64,000 nt of DNA from Promicromonospora sp. AC04 (lineage in GTDB: Bacteria > Actinomycetota > Actinomycetes > Actinomycetales > Cellulomonadaceae): assembly GCF_003058225.1 (NCBI RefSeq), contig NZ_QBUG01000001.1, forward strand, positions 682,001-746,000, given 5' to 3'. The notes under the pieces are model-generated. The model was not told the DNA's origin. It saw only the letters and a program-made list of their open reading frames with translations, and did not search any database. Every line of letters starts with the position of its first letter. The stretch's first letter is position 1. The position numbers were made by a program, and so were the translations under genes. Below are positions 18,444 through 26,708 of the stretch, piece by piece.

Positions 18444-18535
18444 GCGCGGGAGCCTAACAACGGTCACGACCGGCGGCTCGCCCTTCGGTCGTCGGCACGA
18501 CCTCTCGGTAGACCCGGGCCACGACGTCAAGACGT

Positions 18536-18567
18536 CTGTGGGCTCCCACATCCGTGGGAGCCCACAG
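18536..18567 (-). terminator. Terminator hairpin of the zinc-site protein gene
   Basis: Perfect 14-bp arms 18536-18549 and 18554-18567 with a 4-nt loop lie 27 nt past the stop of the gene at 18594-19157, on the way to the kinase-like gene. It separates the two transcripts. Confidence 0.7.
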
Positions 18568-18593
18568 GCTCGTCCGTGCCCGGCCAGCTGCGG

Positions 18594-19157
18594 TCAGTCG
18601 CAGCTGTCGCACCTGCCGGTCGCGGGCAGCTGCATGTAGCAGCCCGGGCAGCTCGCGGGAGCGGCGTCGGGCGCGTGCGCGAACGTGTTGGTCTGCGTCC
18701 CCGAGAACCCGGCCATCAGGATGCGCTTGTATCCGCCGCCGTCCTCGTGGACGTCGACGAAGCCCTTGTTGAAGTAGGCGGTCACCTGTTCGCCCGGCCC
18801 AGGCGAGACCGCGACGTACGAGCGGGACGACGGGATCCAGATGCGGGTCTTGTCGAGACCCTCGGCGATCTCGCGCATGACCGACCGGTGCACCGCAGGG
18901 ATCGGCAGCGCCTCGAGCGCGGCGTCGAACGAGTCGAAGTCGGCGCGGCCGTCGCCGACAAGAGCCACCAGGCACGTCTTGCAGATCTTGAACTTCTGCC
19001 TGTCGAGCTCGGTCGCGGGCTGCAGGGCGGCCAGCCGGTCCGCCGGCAGGTGCTGGCAGTCCTTGCCGTGCAGGACCCTTCCGTATGGAACCCGGTAGAG
19101 CAGCTCGATCGGGATCTCCGCTCCTGCAACGGCAGGGGTCTCGCTGGACGTAGTCAC
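18594..19157 (-). CDS. Protein with an Ada-like zinc site and C-terminal zinc ribbon, function unknown
   Basis: About 187 residues from GTG 19157; the ATG at 19274 would overlap the neighbouring gene. Residues around 15-65 read YRVPYGRVLHGKDCQHLP...KICKTC, an H-x3-C-x2-H...C-x2-C arrangement similar to the Ada/MTH1187-type metal site. The tail CPGCYMQLPATGRCDSCD is a short four-Cys zinc ribbon. The middle (IWIPSSRSYVAVSPGPGEQV, YFNKGFVDVHEDGGGYKRI) is unplaced. It may bind nucleic acid or be regulatory, but I do not recognise a named family. It lies just downstream of the trypsin-like gene on the same strand. Confidence 0.6.
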   Translation of the reverse strand: MTTSSETPAVAGAEIPIELLYRVPYGRVLHGKDCQHLPADRLAALQPATELDRQKFKICKTCLVALVGDGRADFDSFDAALEALPIPAVHRSVMREIAEGLDKTRIWIPSSRSYVAVSPGPGEQVTAYFNKGFVDVHEDGGGYKRILMAGFSGTQTNTFAHAPDAAPASCPGCYMQLPATGRCDSCD

Positions 19158-19233
19158 CCTTCCAGTATGGCGGCTTGGAGGCCCCGCTGGGGCCACCACT
19201 TTCAGCCGCCTTCCGGGGGCGAGCGGGGTCAGC

Positions 19234-19902
19234 TCATCGCCTGAGCTCCGCGCGGATGAGGTCGGCGTAGACATCGACCCTGGTGAAGCCGCTGTAAGCG
19301 TCCTGGCACACCGTCCCGTTGCGGGAGAGGATCGGTCCGAACACCCCCGGCGACGGGCCCGGCAGACCCTCCTCCTGATAGATGCCCCAGCCGAGGATCG
19401 TCGCCGGCCGCCCGGGGGTGTAGCGCCAGCCGTCGTCGCCGTCGACCATCCGGAGCGTGCGGTACGGCATCGGCTCGTCGAGCGTCAGGACAGCCAGGTC
19501 GCCGCCGCCCATGAACGGCGGATCGCCGAGGTCGGCCGCGGGCGGCGGCACCCGGGGTGCATTCCACACGGTCACGACGTCGCGGACGGTGCCGCGCTGA
19601 CCGTGCAGGTCGGTCCGTCCGCCGATCACCTGGAACTGCTCCGGCGTCAGGTCGTCGATGCAGTGCGCCGCGGTCACGACCTTCGTCGGGGCGACCAGCG
19701 CACCACCGCAGAACTGGCCGGACGGCGTCGTCGGGTCGCCGACGCGGCTGAGGAACACCATCCACGGGTACTGCGTGGTCGTGGCGTCCCTGCCGCCGAC
19801 GATCGCCTGCGCCTGCGTCGCACCGAGCGACAACGCCATGACGACGGCGAGAACGGGAACGAGCAGGACGGCTGCGAGGCGTGCGGCGATCGAATGCGTC
19901 AT
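19234..19902 (-). CDS. Secreted trypsin-fold (S1) protein lacking the catalytic-serine segment
   Basis: 222 residues from ATG 19902 (MTHSIAARLAAVLLVPVLAV... signal peptide ending TQAQA). Mature IVGGRDATTTQYPWMV, the disulfide/His motif CGGALVAPTKVVTAAHC and the Asp segment GGGDLAVLTLDEP match S1 family proteases. After ATILGWG the chain jumps almost directly to a trypsin-like C-terminal helix (SGFTRVDVYADLIRAEL); the expected CxGDSGGP and its flanks, around 40 residues, are absent. The frame is intact, so this looks like an in-frame loss giving an inactive protease homologue, not a frameshift. Confidence 0.75.
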   Translation of the reverse strand: MTHSIAARLAAVLLVPVLAVVMALSLGATQAQAIVGGRDATTTQYPWMVFLSRVGDPTTPSGQFCGGALVAPTKVVTAAHCIDDLTPEQFQVIGGRTDLHGQRGTVRDVVTVWNAPRVPPPAADLGDPPFMGGGDLAVLTLDEPMPYRTLRMVDGDDGWRYTPGRPATILGWGIYQEEGLPGPSPGVFGPILSRNGTVCQDAYSGFTRVDVYADLIRAELRR

Positions 19903-20021
19903 GTGCTTGACCGTATGGAGCCTGCACCAGCCGAACATCGGGATTGTCCCTGGTAGAAACCCTGACTGGCCGCGAGTTCGGGAGAGGATCAGTACCTCCA
20001 CGACGGCCGAAGGAACCCACA

Positions 20022-20204
20022 GTGACCCGCGGCGGTCGGGTCGTCGCGCACGACGCCGGAATCGCCGAGCGCACCATCCTGATCGAGTTCGACAGCTTCG
20101 AACAGGCGGTCGCCGCACGCGCGAGTGCGGCCTACCAGGAGGCGCTGGCCGCACTTGCCGACGGCGTCGAGCGCGACTTCCGCATCATCGAAGGCCTCGA
20201 CTGA
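20022..20204 (+). CDS. Short DUF1330-like protein (N-terminally truncated compared with family)
   Basis: 60 residues from GTG 20022, with GAAGGA 7 nt upstream. The segment ERTILIEFDSFEQAVAARAS...AYQEAL...DFRIIEGLD matches the C-terminal half of DUF1330 proteins (about 95 residues, dimeric ferredoxin-like fold). The usual N-terminal half (Y-x-A-Y...GG-x-F-L-x-R-GG) is represented only by GGRVVAHDAGIAE. It may be a gene remnant or a minimal domain. No operon partner is obvious; the YCII gene starts 154 nt downstream. Confidence 0.5.
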   Translation: MTRGGRVVAHDAGIAERTILIEFDSFEQAVAARASAAYQEALAALADGVERDFRIIEGLD

Positions 20205-20358
20205 CGATCGAGGCTGGGTCGGTCGCAAGCGCTACGAGCCGTCGTCGGCAAACCGAGCGAAGATCTCTTGTGGCCGACCTGTCGTATCTGGCGTGGCCCT
20301 GACGACCAAGGGGTACGACGACGGCAGAGCGCCGCCGGATCCGAGTCCAGGAGGAACC

Positions 20359-20727
20359 ATGAAGTACCTGATCCTGATGCAGGTCGACCCCACCGTCCTC
20401 GAGCAGCTCACACCCGAGCAGGGCAAGCTGATCGGGGACGGCCACAACGCCTTCATGGCGCACACCAAGGAGCGCGGCGAGTTCATCGCCACGCAGGCGC
20501 TGGCCGACCCGAGCCAGACCAAGGTCGTGCGCTCGGTGGCCGGGGTAGCGCAGACGAGCGACGGTCCGTTCGCGGAGGCCAAGGAGTACCTCGGCGGCTT
20601 CTACCTGGTGGACGTCGAGGACGAGGCGCGGGCGCTGGAGCTCGCCCACATGATCCCGGACAGCAACATCGACGGGCTCGCCCTCGAGGTGCGGCCCGTC
20701 ATGTTCAGCGACCTCGGGGACCTGTGA
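20359..20727 (+). CDS. YCII/DGPF-domain protein, partner of the ECF42 sigma factor
   Basis: 122 residues with SD GGAGGA 4 nt before the ATG. The sequence MKYLILMQVD...ERGEFIATQALADPSQTKVVRS and the hallmark DGPF at residues 68-71 (SDGPFAEAKEYLGGFYLVDV) define the YCII-related DGPF family with a dimeric alpha/beta-barrel fold. By published association, DGPF proteins are encoded next to ECF42-group sigma factors; their biochemical role is not settled. The stop overlaps the sigma-factor start (GTGA), so the two are co-translated. Confidence 0.85.
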   Translation: MKYLILMQVDPTVLEQLTPEQGKLIGDGHNAFMAHTKERGEFIATQALADPSQTKVVRSVAGVAQTSDGPFAEAKEYLGGFYLVDVEDEARALELAHMIPDSNIDGLALEVRPVMFSDLGDL

Positions 20728-21974
20728 CACCCGGAGCCACCGAGGGCGGGGACCTGCTGCGCGACCTGGCGCCGCAGGTCCTCGCCCGGCTCGTGCGCAC
20801 CCACGGCACAGGCCAGTTCGACGTGTGCGAGGACGCCGTCCAGGACGCGCTGCTGGCGGCGCACGGCCAGTGGCCGGCCGATCCGCCGTCGGACCCTCTG
20901 GCTTGGCTGGTGACCGCGGCCCGACGCCGGTACGTGGACCGCATCAGGTCCGACAGCCGACGTCGGGACCGGGAGGCTCGCGAGGCGCTCCTGAGCGCAC
21001 CGTTGCACCCGCTCGCGACCGGTGCGGACGCGGGTCTGTCCCTCGCCGACGACAGCCTGCTGCTGCTCCAGCTCTGCTGCCATCCCGCGCTGCCCCGGCC
21101 TGCGCAAGTCGCGCTGACGCTGCGCGCCGTCGCCGGCCTGACGACAGCGCAGATCGCGAACGTGCACCAGCTCCCCGAGACGACCGTCGCGCAGCGCATC
21201 ACGCGCGCCAAGCGGCGCCTGGCCGAGCTCGGCGGCGACCTGCCGCGGCCCCGGGACGCGGCCGAGCGGCTCGGTCCCGTGCTCGACGTGCTCTACGCCA
21301 TGCTCACCGAGGCCCACCTCACGACCGACGGCACACCCGCCCGCGACACGGACCTCGCGGCCGAGGCCATCCACCTCGCGCGGCTCCTGCACCAGGCCCT
21401 GCCTGGCGATCCCGAGGTAGCCGGCCTGCTGGCGCTCATGCTGCTCACCGAGTCGCGCGGACCGGCGCGCCAGGCCGACGACGGCTCGCTGATCCCGCTG
21501 GACGAACAGGACCGGACCCGATGGGACCAGTCCCTCGCACACGAGGGGATCGCGCTGGTCGAGGCGACCGTGCCAGGCGCCGCGCCCGGGCCCTACCTGC
21601 TGCAGGCCTGCATCGCCGCGCTGCACGCCGAGGCCACGGACACCGCCTCGACGGACTGGACCGAGATCCTCGCGCTCTACCAGGTCCTGGAGGTCGTGAC
21701 CGGACGCCAGAACCCGACGATCACCCTCAACCGGATAGTCGCCGAGGCCCAGGTCCACGGCGACGGCTCCGCGCTGGGCTCCCTCGACCTGCTCGAGCAG
21801 GCGCACCCCGGGCTGCCCCGGCTCGACGCGGTGCGCGCGCACCTCCTGGAACGCCTGGGCAGGAACGCCGCGGCCGCCGACGCCTACCGCCGGGCCGCGC
21901 GCGCCACCCGCAACCTCGCGGAGCAGCAGTACCTCCAGCAGCGCCTTCGCCGCCTCACGCAGGCATCCGCCTGA
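20724..21974 (+). CDS. ECF-type RNA polymerase sigma factor (ECF42 group)
   Basis: 416 residues from GTG 20724, overlapping the YCII stop by 4 nt. A sigma-2 region (FDVCEDAVQDALLAAHGQWP, LAWLVTAARRRYVDRIRSD) and a sigma-4 region (ALTLRAVAGLTTAQIANVHQLPETTVAQRITRAKRRL) occupy the first 170 residues. They are followed by a long C-terminal domain of about 240 residues (VLDVLYAMLTEAH, LLALMLLTESRGPAR, ALYQVLEVVTGRQNP) with TPR-like helices, as in ECF42. The C-terminal extension probably replaces an anti-sigma factor; none is encoded here. Confidence 0.9.
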   Translation: MTPGATEGGDLLRDLAPQVLARLVRTHGTGQFDVCEDAVQDALLAAHGQWPADPPSDPLAWLVTAARRRYVDRIRSDSRRRDREAREALLSAPLHPLATGADAGLSLADDSLLLLQLCCHPALPRPAQVALTLRAVAGLTTAQIANVHQLPETTVAQRITRAKRRLAELGGDLPRPRDAAERLGPVLDVLYAMLTEAHLTTDGTPARDTDLAAEAIHLARLLHQALPGDPEVAGLLALMLLTESRGPARQADDGSLIPLDEQDRTRWDQSLAHEGIALVEATVPGAAPGPYLLQACIAALHAEATDTASTDWTEILALYQVLEVVTGRQNPTITLNRIVAEAQVHGDGSALGSLDLLEQAHPGLPRLDAVRAHLLERLGRNAAAADAYRRAARATRNLAEQQYLQQRLRRLTQASA

Positions 21975-22057
21975 GAACCAGGCGGAGGTCAGCCACGACC
22001 GACGCCTCGAAGGCGCGATGCCACCGGACTGGTGGACGACCACTCCCCCGCCGCTGG

Positions 22058-23104
22058 TCAGCGCAGCTGGCGCGTCGCACCGTTCTGACGTGACCGGACG
22101 AGCCCGAGCTCGATCAGGCTCCGGCCCGTGTCGGTGACGGTGGTGCGCAAGGGCCGCATGCTCCAGCCGAGCTCGCTGCGGGCCTTGTCCGCACTGACGC
22201 GCTCGGGGCTGCCCACGAAGTCGAGGCCGAGCCGCACCTCGCGGTCGAACCGGCCGACGGCCCACAGCATCCAGTACGGCATGGGGCGTCTCGGCACCCG
22301 GTAGCCCTGCGGGCCGAACTCCTCGCTCAGGATCCGTGCCATGTCTGCGAGCCACATGTTGTCACCGGCGCAGATGTACCGGTTGCCGGCGGCACCGGGC
22401 ACCTCCATGGCGAGCCGGTGCGCCCGCGCCACGTCGCGCACGTCGACCGGCGCGAACCCGAGCTCCGGGATCGCCGGCATCTCGTGGTTCAGGATCCGCC
22501 GCACCAGGGCGACCGAGGTCCCGGCCGCGACGTGGTGCAGCGGGCCGAGCACCAGGCCCGGGTTCACGGTGACCACCTCCAGGTCGGGGTGCTCCGCCGC
22601 GAACCGCCAGGCGGCGCGCTCGGCGAGGGTCTTGCTCTTCGGGTAGGGGGCCGCCCGGTCCAGGTCGCTCCAGTCCTCCTCGGTGCGCTGCCTGCTCTCG
22701 TCGCGGGACCTTCCCGCGGCGACGGCGGCAACGGACGACGTCACCACCACACGACGCACCCCGGCGCGAGCGCTCGCCTCCAGCACGCGGAGCGTCCCGT
22801 CGACGGCGGGCCGGATCAGCTCGGCCTCATGGCGCGGCGGCGTCGGCGGAAAGGGCGACGCCACGTGCAGCACGTGGTCCCGGCCGGCGACCGCCGCGTC
22901 CCACCCGGCGTCGTCGGACAGGTCCGCCTCGACGAGCTCGAGGCGACCACCCAGCGCGTCGCGGATGCGGTCCAGGTGCGCGAACCGCGCGGGGTCACGC
23001 AGGGAACGCACGGTCGCCCGCACCTCGTGGCCGCTCCTGAGCAGATCCTCGATCACATGGCCGGCCACGAAACCCGTGGCGCCGGTGACAAGTACCTTCG
23101 ACAT
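22058..23104 (-). CDS. NAD(P)-dependent epimerase/dihydroflavonol-4-reductase-like protein
   Basis: 348 residues with SD GGAGAG before the ATG. The Rossmann glycine motif is VTGATGFVAGH near the N-terminus. The Ser of VVTSSVAAVAAG and the YPKSK (Tyr-x3-Lys) motif are the extended-SDR catalytic residues, and the NPGLVLGPLH segment is as in plant DFR-like enzymes. It is cytosolic, with unknown substrate (aldehyde, ketone or nucleotide-sugar-like). It is divergent from a TetR-family regulator with a palindromic operator between them, so repression by that regulator is inferred. Confidence 0.85.
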   Translation of the reverse strand: MSKVLVTGATGFVAGHVIEDLLRSGHEVRATVRSLRDPARFAHLDRIRDALGGRLELVEADLSDDAGWDAAVAGRDHVLHVASPFPPTPPRHEAELIRPAVDGTLRVLEASARAGVRRVVVTSSVAAVAAGRSRDESRQRTEEDWSDLDRAAPYPKSKTLAERAAWRFAAEHPDLEVVTVNPGLVLGPLHHVAAGTSVALVRRILNHEMPAIPELGFAPVDVRDVARAHRLAMEVPGAAGNRYICAGDNMWLADMARILSEEFGPQGYRVPRRPMPYWMLWAVGRFDREVRLGLDFVGSPERVSADKARSELGWSMRPLRTTVTDTGRSLIELGLVRSRQNGATRQLR

Positions 23105-23122
23105 GGCTCTCCAGTCTGAACA

Positions 23123-23149
23123 GTGCTTAGATACTGAGCACCGTATAGT
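23123..23149. promoter_or_regulatory. TetR operator and promoter region between divergent genes
   Basis: The 19-bp palindrome GTGCTTAGATACTGAGCAC (23123-23141) is followed directly by TATAGT (23144-23149), a good -10 for the TetR gene. The ATG is 8 nt beyond the -10, so the tetR-like mRNA may be leaderless. The same site lies 19 nt from the start of the opposite gene and could repress both. Confidence 0.6.
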
Positions 23150-23157
23150 TTGCCGGG

Positions 23158-23844
23158 ATGAAGGTCAACACGCAGGCAGGCGACGGCGCCCACGACGACC
23201 GATCAGCCTCAGGAGCGCGCAAGCGCGAGACGTACCACCACGGCTCGCTCCGCGAGGAGCTGCTCGACGCGTGCGTGCGGCTCATCGAGGCCGAGGGAAT
23301 CGGGGCCGTGAGCCTGCGGCGCGTCGCGCGCGAGGCCGGCGTCAGCCCGGGCGCGCCCTATCACCACTTCCCCGACCGGGCGGCGCTGCTGTCCGCCATC
23401 TCGGCCCGGGGCTTCGAGATCCTCGCCGAGGACCTGGCCGCCGCCGTCGCACATCCACCAGGCACACCCGGGCCCGACGACGTCGCGCGCGCCGTCGCGG
23501 CATACGTCGCCTTCGCCAGGCGGCAGTCGGGCCACTTCCAGATCATGTTCCGCCCCGAGCTCTCCCAGCCGGAGAAGCATCCGGCCGTGCGCGAGGCGGG
23601 CGACGCCGCGCTCAAGGTCGTCACTGACCTGGTCGACGGGCTCGGCTTCGCCGACCCGCAGGCACTCGCGATCACGCTCTGGGCGCTGGCCCACGGCCTC
23701 GCGTCGCTGACGCTCGACGGCCAGATCGCGCACATCGCGGCGAGCTGGAGCACGGACGGCGACGACCTGCTCACCCGCGCCCTCGGCCAGGTCGGCCGTT
23801 CGCTCGACGTCGTGACCGAACCGGGCGCGAACGCCACGCCCTGA
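23158..23844 (+). CDS. TetR-family transcriptional regulator
   Basis: 228 residues. The N-terminal TetR HTH is visible at about residues 25-70: RETYHHGSLREELLDACVRLIEAEGIGAVSLRRVAREAGVSPGAPYHHF. The C-terminal domain is WHG/TetR_C_33-like (FQIMFRPELSQPEKHPAVREAG). It is divergent from the epimerase gene and separated by 53 nt containing its probable operator. The ligand is unknown. The stop lies 18 nt from the convergent GH gene end. Confidence 0.85.
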   Translation: MKVNTQAGDGAHDDRSASGARKRETYHHGSLREELLDACVRLIEAEGIGAVSLRRVAREAGVSPGAPYHHFPDRAALLSAISARGFEILAEDLAAAVAHPPGTPGPDDVARAVAAYVAFARRQSGHFQIMFRPELSQPEKHPAVREAGDAALKVVTDLVDGLGFADPQALAITLWALAHGLASLTLDGQIAHIAASWSTDGDDLLTRALGQVGRSLDVVTEPGANATP

Positions 23845-23862
23845 CCACGCGCGAGCCCCGCG

Positions 23863-24825
23863 TCATCGGTCCGCCCCTACCTGCTCGACGAGCAGCTTCC
23901 CGTCTGCCCAGCGCACGGGAATCGGGTCGCTGACGCTCCCCACGAACTGCCCGTCCGGGCCGTCGTGGTGGAACGCGAGCAGCGCCCACCGGCCGTCCCG
24001 GCGGCGCACCAGCTTGCCGCTGTACAGGCTGGAGTCGGTGAGCTGCTGCGCGGCCGCGACGTCGAACGGGCCCAGGACCGAGGCCGCGGGCGCGGCCCAG
24101 ACGCCGCCGGTCGTCCCGCCGGCCCGCTCGTCCGCCATGTCCGTGGCCAGGCAGGAGAACACGAGGAGCGGGGCACCGTCGACCACCTCCACCTGCATGA
24201 CCTCGAGCTGCCCGAAACCCTGCCCGGGCTCGGTGAGCGGCGGCCGCAGCTCCCAGGTCCGCAGGTCGGTCGACCACGCGTGCCCGACGACGCCGCGGTC
24301 GTCCGCCGGCCCGGTACGGCCCCGCGCCGTGATGAGCATGTGCCAGCCGTCCCCGTCCGGGTCGGGCAGCACCCAGGGGTCCCGGAACGCCTCGTCGTGC
24401 CACTGCCCGTCGGCGAGCGTCTCGTACCAGCGGGGGTCGGCTTCCAGCACCGGGTTCTCCGGCGCCTTGTGCCAGGTCATGAGGTCTGACGACGTCGCAT
24501 AGCCGATGCGCTGGACGTTGCCCTCGGGGGTGAGCGTCGCGCCGGTGTAGAAAAGGAACCACGTGCCGTCGGGGTGCCGCACCACGGAGCCCGTCCAGGT
24601 GGCCAGGTCGTCCCAGGCCGGACCGTCGGACCGCACGAGCGCGTCGGCGACGCGCGTCCAGCTCACCAGGTCGTCGGAGACGGCGTGGCCGATCGAGGCG
24701 CGGTAGTGGCGGGCGTCCGGCTCGTGCAGGGCGCGCGACGCGTAGAGGAAGAACAGGTGGTGCCGCTCGCCGTCGTCGGCGAACCAGAAGTCCCACACCC
24801 AGGAGTCGGGAAGAGTGAACATCAT
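23863..24825 (-). CDS. Clan GH-J (GH32/GH68-like) intracellular glycoside hydrolase
   Basis: About 320 residues with no signal peptide. The start TGATG (24825; or ATG 24822) overlaps the permease stop by one nt, with AAAGG upstream. The five-bladed-propeller features seen are the N-terminal acidic WVWDFWF, a repeated bladed pattern (SWTRVADALV, GSVVRHPDGTWFLFYTG, SDLMTWHKAPENPV) and the RDP motif FRDPWVLPDPDGDGWHMLITAR. A later Glu in LEVMQVEV is a possible acid/base. By family, it would cleave beta-fructosides or related sugars imported by the adjacent ABC system. GH43-like is an alternative. Confidence 0.7.
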   Translation of the reverse strand: MMFTLPDSWVWDFWFADDGERHHLFFLYASRALHEPDARHYRASIGHAVSDDLVSWTRVADALVRSDGPAWDDLATWTGSVVRHPDGTWFLFYTGATLTPEGNVQRIGYATSSDLMTWHKAPENPVLEADPRWYETLADGQWHDEAFRDPWVLPDPDGDGWHMLITARGRTGPADDRGVVGHAWSTDLRTWELRPPLTEPGQGFGQLEVMQVEVVDGAPLLVFSCLATDMADERAGGTTGGVWAAPAASVLGPFDVAAAQQLTDSSLYSGKLVRRRDGRWALLAFHHDGPDGQFVGSVSDPIPVRWADGKLLVEQVGADR

Positions 24826-25724
24826 CAACCTTTCACGCCGCTCGCGGCGACGCTGCTCACGAACGCACGCTGGAAGGACAGGAACACGACGAGGACCGGC
24901 AGGGTGATCAGCGACGTGTACGCCATGACCTCGCCCCAGGCCGTGTTGAGCTGGAAGAAGTACTGCATGCCGACCATGACGGGGCGGAGCTCCTCCTGCT
25001 GGACCACCATCAGGGGCCAGAGGTACTGGTTCCACGCAGGCAGGAAGGTCAGGATCGCGACCGTCGCGAACGCCGGGCCGGCGAGCGGCACGATGATCCG
25101 GCGGTAGATCGTGAACCAGCCGGCGCCGTCGATCCGGGCCGCCTCGTCGAGCGACTTGGGGATCGTCGAGAAGTACTGGGTGAACAGGAAGATCGAGAAG
25201 GCGTTCGCGATGAACGGCACGATCTGCACGTGGTAGGAGTTCAGCCAGCCGAAGTCGTACTTGAGCAGCCCGTCCTCCCACACGAGGGTCGGGAGCTGGG
25301 AGACCCAGTAGACCATCGGCACGGCGATCGTCTCGAAGGGCACGATCAGCGTGGCGATGACGAGGGCCAGCACGAGGCCGCGTCCGCGCCACCTGAGCCG
25401 GGACAGGGCGAAGCCCGCCATGCTGTTGACGACCAGCCCGAGCCCCACGACCAGCACGGTCACCAGCACGGAGTTGAACAGGAAGCGGGCGACCGGGACG
25501 CGGTCGAACACTCCCGCGTAGTTGTCGAGGCTGATGTCGCCGACCGGCAGGAAGGCCCGCAGCGAGGACACGTCGGACAGGATCTGCCCGTCGGGCTTGA
25601 GGCTCGAGACGAACATGAAGACCAGCGGGAACAGGAAGAACGCGGCGAGCGCGGTCATGGCCGTGTAGGTCCAGATCCGGCGCCGGCGGCGAAGCTGCTT
25701 CTCGCCGCGAAGATCGGTACTCAT
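24825..25724 (-). CDS. Carbohydrate ABC transporter permease (MalG-like)
   Basis: 299 residues, six TM helices. The EAA loop is EAARIDGAGWFTIYRRIIVPLAGPA and the N-terminal YTAMTALAAFFLFPLVFMF is the first helix. It is an inner-membrane subunit for sugar import of the CUT1 type; the ATPase is not encoded here, as is common when a shared MsmK-type ATPase is used elsewhere. It is 3 nt downstream of the partner permease, and its stop overlaps the GH start. Confidence 0.9.
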   Translation of the reverse strand: MSTDLRGEKQLRRRRRIWTYTAMTALAAFFLFPLVFMFVSSLKPDGQILSDVSSLRAFLPVGDISLDNYAGVFDRVPVARFLFNSVLVTVLVVGLGLVVNSMAGFALSRLRWRGRGLVLALVIATLIVPFETIAVPMVYWVSQLPTLVWEDGLLKYDFGWLNSYHVQIVPFIANAFSIFLFTQYFSTIPKSLDEAARIDGAGWFTIYRRIIVPLAGPAFATVAILTFLPAWNQYLWPLMVVQQEELRPVMVGMQYFFQLNTAWGEVMAYTSLITLPVLVVFLSFQRAFVSSVAASGVKG

Positions 25725-25727
25725 GAC

Positions 25728-26678
25728 TCAGTCCTCGTCTCGGGTCAGGCGGCGCTGGATCAGGGCGATGACCAGGACGATCACGAAGAAGATCAGTGAG
25801 ATCGTGGCGCCGTAGCCCGTCTCCTGCTCCCGGTACCCCTTGCGCACGGCGTGGTAGACGAGCGTGGTCGTCGAGTTCACGGGGCCGCCCTGCGTCATCA
25901 CGTCGACCTGGACGAACAGGCCGAGCGCGGCGATGGTGATCGTCACGAGGACGAACACCATCGTGGACCGCAGGCCGGGCCAGGTGACGTTCGTGAACTG
26001 CTGCCACGGTGAGGCGCCGTCCATCCGGGCCGCCTCGTACAGCTCCTCGGGGATGGTCTGCAGCCCCGAGAGCCAGATGAGCATGTGGAAGCCGACGGCC
26101 TGCCAGATCGACAGGACGATGATCGCGCCCAGCGCCGTGCTCGGGTTGTTGAGCCAGGCGGTCCCCTGCCAGGCGCCGAACGTGACGGTGTTGATGAACG
26201 AGTTGATCAGCCCGTCGTCCTGGTACATGAACTTCCAGAGGATCGACACGACGACTATCGACGTGACGACCGGGACGAAGAAGATGACCCGGAACGCTGT
26301 GACGCCGCGGATCTTCTGGTTCACGAGGACGGCGAGCGCCAGGCCCAGCCCGGCCTGGACGGGGACGATCACTGCCGCGAACACGAACGTGTTCAGGGTC
26401 GAGCGCAGGAACGTGGGGTCGGCCGTGAAGGCGCGCACGAAGTTGTCCAGGCCCACGAACCGCGGCGGGTTCGGGGAGATCAGGCGCGCGTTGGTGAACG
26501 ACAGCCCGAACGCGAGCAGGACCGGGACCACGAGGAACAGCAGCAGGAGGATGAGCGCGGGTGCCGCCATGGTCAGGCCGGCACGCTGCTCGCGGCGGCC
26601 CGCGGCGGCCCGACGACGGCGGGATTGCTGGCGCCCGGCGGCCGGCCGTTCGGTGGGTGCGGTATGGGTGAGTGTCAT
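25728..26678 (-). CDS. Carbohydrate ABC transporter permease (MalF-like)
   Basis: 316 residues. The cytosolic N-terminus is Arg-rich (QQSRRRRAAAGRREQR). Six TM helices and the EAA motif (YEAARMDGASPWQQFTNVTWPGL) mark a CUT1 permease. It pairs with the MalG-like gene and the binding protein upstream. An intergenic palindrome separates it from the binding-protein gene, which suggests lower expression than the binding protein. Confidence 0.9.
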   Translation of the reverse strand: MTLTHTAPTERPAAGRQQSRRRRAAAGRREQRAGLTMAAPALILLLLFLVVPVLLAFGLSFTNARLISPNPPRFVGLDNFVRAFTADPTFLRSTLNTFVFAAVIVPVQAGLGLALAVLVNQKIRGVTAFRVIFFVPVVTSIVVVSILWKFMYQDDGLINSFINTVTFGAWQGTAWLNNPSTALGAIIVLSIWQAVGFHMLIWLSGLQTIPEELYEAARMDGASPWQQFTNVTWPGLRSTMVFVLVTITIAALGLFVQVDVMTQGGPVNSTTTLVYHAVRKGYREQETGYGATISLIFFVIVLVIALIQRRLTRDED

Positions 26679-26708
26679 GGTTCTCGGCTCCGTCCGAGCG
26701 CACGCCGC

